From NCBI GenBank assembly GCA_035476635.1, contig DATILI010000320.1:1-17610 (forward strand): a stretch of 17,610 bases of DNA, given 5' to 3'. The notes under the pieces were generated by a model that worked only from the letters and a program-made list of their open reading frames with translations, was not told the origin of the DNA and ran no database searches. Shown in pieces: positions 14,924-17,610 of the stretch. The first letter of the stretch is position 1; each line of letters begins with the position of its first letter. The translations under genes were made by a program, and so were the position numbers. This DNA comes from DATILI01 sp035476635. GTDB taxonomy: Bacteria; Pseudomonadota; Gammaproteobacteria; Burkholderiales; Burkholderiaceae_C.

Positions 14924-15400
14924 TTATTGGGTTTTCGAGGGCACCAGCACGACGGGATCGGGAGTCTGGGGCTCGATGGTCACCGAACTCTGCCCTTGCG
15001 GCAGCACCACGGTTTCCACTTCGCGCAGCAGTCCACCGCCGGCAACGCTGCCCGTGGTGTTGCCATAGCCCATGATCCGCGCCTGGCAGGCCGCCTTGTC
15101 CTCACCGGTGAGCACGTCGCAACGTGCCTGGGCATTCGCCTCGAAGCGGGCGCCGGCATTGTCGAGCCGTCCGCGCTTCTTCTCGGCCTGGGCATTGCGG
15201 GCTTCCCTCAGGCAGGTTTCGCGGTCCTGCTGTGTGTTTCCGCTCATGCAGGCGTTCACCTCCTGCTGATAGCTGCCGGAGGCGTCGATGCCCGTCGTGC
15301 CGGCGGCAACCTGGGCGGTGGCGGCCGTCACCGCGAGCAGCGCCGTGACGCCGAACGACACAAGGCTCTTGCGGGAGCGGGCGTTATCGGGTGCGGGCAT
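14924..15400 (-). CDS. Small secreted four-cysteine protein of unknown function (158 aa)
   Basis: Start ATG 15400 has AAGGAG 7 nt upstream (15408-15413 on the plus strand); the frame remains open well upstream, but only this start gives a signal peptide. Residues 9-30 are signal-like (RKSLVSFGVTALLAVTAATAQ). The mature part has four cysteines (C51, C63, C94, C105) arranged as two pairs, probably disulfides, in segments ACMSGNTQQDRETCLREARNAQAEKKRG and ARCDVLTGEDKAACQARI. The C-terminus holds GSVAGGGLLREVETVV and a Pro-rich tail. I recall similar hypothetical proteins in Comamonadaceae; no function is known to me. It is monocistronic, with its own terminator. Confidence 0.85.
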   Translation of the reverse strand: MPAPDNARSRKSLVSFGVTALLAVTAATAQVAAGTTGIDASGSYQQEVNACMSGNTQQDRETCLREARNAQAEKKRGRLDNAGARFEANAQARCDVLTGEDKAACQARIMGYGNTTGSVAGGGLLREVETVVLPQGQSSVTIEPQTPDPVVLVPSKTQ

Positions 15401-15563
15401 GGTGAAACTCCTTGGATTCGGGTTCGATACCTGCAGTATGGTCAGCGGTGGTGCTCGACCGTGCCGGAGAGCACACCGAACGCAAGGAAGCCTTATGCCG
15501 CTTGCGCAGTAGGACGGGACTTGCAAGCGTCGGCCTGCACCCCAGCCCAGCCGTAAACCGGCG

Positions 15564-16394
15564 TTAAAGCGCCCAGGTGCGTGGTCGCGTCGCGGGCAGG
15601 TCCCACAGGCCCGGCCGCCATGCATTGCGAATGGCCTGGAGCAGACCCAGGGCGGGTTCCACCAGCGGTGCAAGCACCCGCACCACGACCACGCGCGGCC
15701 CGGGCGCCGTGGCCGCGGCTTCCTGGCACAGCGGATGAGCAGCGATGACTTCGCGCGCGATCTCCAGGGCCTGCTCGCGCCGAGCGCGGCTGAGCTCGGT
15801 TCCCGCGGCCAGGAACAGGGTGCCGATGCAGCGACGCCCGGCCAGGCCCAACGGACCGTCCATGAGCGTGGCATCGGCGGCGGCGAAGCGCCCGCGTTCC
15901 AGCCAGGCGCCTTGCAGTTCGAGGTGCTGCAGGAAACTGCCCTGGTTGAACGGCAACTGCGCTTCCGGCAGGCCCAGCGCCGTGACGTCCCATCCGATCA
16001 ATTCCGCGCCGGGAGCGAGATCGAGCGTGAGATGATTTTCCGCCAGGCAGCCGCTGTAGCAGATCGCTTCCAGCGGCAGCCACTCGAAACGCGCACCTTC
16101 GGCCAGGCTGATGCGCGTGCGCTGCACGGCCGCTTCGCCTTGCGAGCGATAGAAGCGCGAAGCGCCGGGCGTCGTGACGAGGCCGTGCGCACCGGGGCCG
16201 GCGCGAACATCGATCTCCAGCGTGTCGCCGCCCACCAGTCCGCTCGGGGGGTGCACCAGCACGTTGTGAGAGATCGCATCGCCCTCCGGGTACAGCGTCT
16301 GCAAGATGCGCAGCGGCCCGTCGTGCTCGAACCGCGCAACGCAGCGGCCGGCCTCCAGCCGCAGCGCCAGTGACAACCGCGCGTGCCAGGACAT
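15564..16394 (-). CDS. ureD: Urease accessory protein UreD
   Basis: The 276-residue product has UreD features: LRILQTLYPEGDAISHNVLVHPPSGLVGGDTLEI (28-61), TTPGASRFYRS (74-84), LPLEAICYSGC (105-115) and GWDVTALGLPE. UreD binds apo-urease and, with UreF and UreG, guides nickel and CO2 delivery to the active site. Its ATG lies 5 nt after the stop of the upstream permease, so the two are in one operon. Unlike the common ureD-ureA order, the next gene is an unrelated secreted protein and ureA lies about 15 kb away on the same strand. Confidence 0.96.
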   Translation of the reverse strand: MSWHARLSLALRLEAGRCVARFEHDGPLRILQTLYPEGDAISHNVLVHPPSGLVGGDTLEIDVRAGPGAHGLVTTPGASRFYRSQGEAAVQRTRISLAEGARFEWLPLEAICYSGCLAENHLTLDLAPGAELIGWDVTALGLPEAQLPFNQGSFLQHLELQGAWLERGRFAAADATLMDGPLGLAGRRCIGTLFLAAGTELSRARREQALEIAREVIAAHPLCQEAAATAPGPRVVVVRVLAPLVEPALGLLQAIRNAWRPGLWDLPATRPRTWAL

Positions 16395-16399
16395 ACTTG

Positions 16400-17170
16400 C
16401 TATTGGCCCTGCGAGCCGCGGTGGGCCCAGGCCGTGGTGTGCATCTCGAGCCAGCTGAACAGCTCGTACATCGCCATGGCCATGGCGCTGATCAGCACCA
16501 GGCCCGCAAACGCCAGCGGCATTCGTTGCTGGCTGCTAGCGGACTGCATCAGATAACCGATGCCCGAGTCGCCGGCGGTCATCTCGGCCAGTACGGTGCC
16601 GACGAAAGCCAGCGTGATGGCCACCTTGAGGGATGCATAGAAATACGGCATCGAGCGCGGCAAGCCCACCTTCATCAGCACGTCCCACCGGCGCGCGCCC
16701 AGCACCCGCAGCACGTCTTCCAGTTCCGGTTCCAGCGTCGCCAGGCCGGTCGCGATGTTGACGGTGATCGGGAAAAATGAAATGAGAAAGGCCGTCAGCA
16801 CGCCCGGGCCCAGGCCGATACCGAACCACACGACCAGAATGGGCACGATTGCCGCCTTGGGGACCGCGTTGAAGCCGACCATCAGCGGATACAGCGCTGT
16901 GTAGGCAAGGCGCGAACTGCCCACCAGGAATCCCAGCAGCACGCCCACGACGATGGAGAGGCCGAACCCGAGCATTGTTACCCAGAAGGTTTTCCAGGCG
17001 GCGTCGAAGAGCGCGCCCCTGTACTCGGCGAACTGCTGGGCGATCTGCAGCGGGCTCGGGAAGATGAACTCCGGGATGCCGAAGCCGGCCACGATGGCCT
17101 GCCAGAGCACCAGCGCCGCCGCCAGAACGACGACGGGCGACCAGCGCTCGACGTTGCGCGTGATCTTCAT
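16400..17170 (-). CDS. NitT/TauT-family ABC transporter permease
   Basis: The 256-residue permease starts at ATG 17170, overlapping the ATPase stop by 4 nt (ATGA); longer in-frame starts would run inside the ATPase gene. About six membrane helices are visible. The family marks are FIFPSPLQIAQQF (36-48), NAVPKAAIVPILVVWFGIG (101-119) and the cytoplasmic EAA-like loop LEDVLRVLGARRWDVLMKVGLP (150-171). This is the SsuC/TauC/NrtB type of inner-membrane subunit for sulfonates, nitrate, pyrimidines or related small molecules. The substrate is not readable here. Co-transcription with ureD points to a nitrogen compound, perhaps one yielding urea. The binding protein must lie beyond the right edge or elsewhere. 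Confidence 0.9.
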   Translation of the reverse strand: MKITRNVERWSPVVVLAAALVLWQAIVAGFGIPEFIFPSPLQIAQQFAEYRGALFDAAWKTFWVTMLGFGLSIVVGVLLGFLVGSSRLAYTALYPLMVGFNAVPKAAIVPILVVWFGIGLGPGVLTAFLISFFPITVNIATGLATLEPELEDVLRVLGARRWDVLMKVGLPRSMPYFYASLKVAITLAFVGTVLAEMTAGDSGIGYLMQSASSQQRMPLAFAGLVLISAMAMAMYELFSWLEMHTTAWAHRGSQGQ

Positions 17171-17610
17171 GCCGGCACCCCGCCGCCCTGCCGGATCGCG
17201 CCGATGTGTCCGCGCAGCTCGTGAACGATGTCGGTGAACTCGCTGGTGTAGGTGATCTCCAGGTCGCGCGGGCGCGGCAGGGCGATCTCCTTTTTCACGC
17301 GGAAGCGTCCCGGGCTCTTGCTCATCACGTACACCGTGTCGGCCAGGAACACCGATTCGCGCAGGTCGTGCGTCACCAGGATCACGTTGAAGCGCTGTTC
17401 CGTCCACAGGTCGCGCAGGATGCACCACAGTTCTTCGCGGGTGAACGCGTCGAGCGCGCCGAACGGCTCGTCCAGCAGCAGCATCTTGGGTTCGTGAATC
17501 AGCGCGCGGCAGATGCTGGCGCGTTGCTGCATGCCGCCCGAGAGCTGCCAGGGAAACTGGTCTTCGTAGCCGCCCAGTCCCACCTTCTGCAGCAGTTTGC
17601 GGGCGCGCTC
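17167..17610 (-). CDS. NitT/TauT-family ABC transporter ATP-binding protein (3' part)
   Basis: This is the C-terminal 147 residues of an ABC ATPase, cut by the right edge, so Walker A is outside the window. Visible are signature LSGGMQQR, Walker B KMLLLDEPFGALDAF and the switch His in VILVTHDLRESVFLADTVYVM, all typical of the SsuB/TauB group. It overlaps the permease start by 4 nt, so it forms one import system with that permease, and with ureD one operon. Confidence 0.93.
   Translation of the reverse strand, partial: ERARKLLQKVGLGGYEDQFPWQLSGGMQQRASICRALIHEPKMLLLDEPFGALDAFTREELWCILRDLWTEQRFNVILVTHDLRESVFLADTVYVMSKSPGRFRVKKEIALPRPRDLEITYTSEFTDIVHELRGHIGAIRQGGGVPA

Noticed and set aside
15401..15874. 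N-terminal extension of the four-Cys protein up to 15874
   Set aside because: It would overlap ureD, lacks a signal peptide at its start and bypasses the AAGGAG site in front of ATG 15400.

Overview
The window is high-GC DNA that reads like a beta-proteobacterial (Burkholderiales, probably Comamonadaceae) chromosome. This assignment is inferred from the protein families, the five-gene urt operon near urease genes, and a GC-rich intergenic repeat that I recall from Comamonadaceae. It was not confirmed by any search. No tRNA, rRNA, CRISPR array, insertion sequence or phage gene was seen.

Layout. (1) 1-499, minus strand: the start of a urease operon, with ureA (gamma subunit) followed by a 56-codon His-rich membrane peptide. 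A near-consensus sigma-54 promoter sits just upstream of ureA. (2) 613-5138, plus strand, divergent from ureA: a giant fusion protein (NCS1 nucleobase/allantoin-type transporter + eight-Cys knuckle + histidine kinase + receiver), overlapping by 4 nt a LuxR-type response regulator. (3) 5148-6704, minus: a secreted or periplasmic caspase-fold (peptidase C14) protein. (4) 6947-12799, plus: the complete urea ABC importer urtABCDE. It is interrupted by a REPIN-like inverted repeat (urtA/urtB) and a GC-rich repeat (urtD/urtE). (5) 12812-15400, minus: three envelope genes, namely an L,D-transpeptidase-like protein with no cysteine, a DUF4382 lipoprotein, and a small four-Cys secreted protein followed by a clear intrinsic terminator. 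(6) 15564-17610, minus: ureD preceded by the permease and the 3' part of the ATPase of a NitT/TauT-type ABC importer.

How it fits together. UrtABCDE imports urea, urease (UreA and subunits beyond the left edge) hydrolyses it, and UreD helps load nickel. The second ABC importer is co-transcribed with ureD and probably brings in another nitrogen compound. The transporter-kinase/LuxR pair lies between ureA and urt and is a good candidate for a sensor of an extracellular or transported nitrogen compound that controls nearby genes. The sigma-54 box at ureA suggests nitrogen (NtrC-type) control. ureD and ureA lie on the same strand but about 15 kb apart, so the urease operon appears split by a block containing the sensor, the caspase-like gene, the urt operon and the envelope genes.
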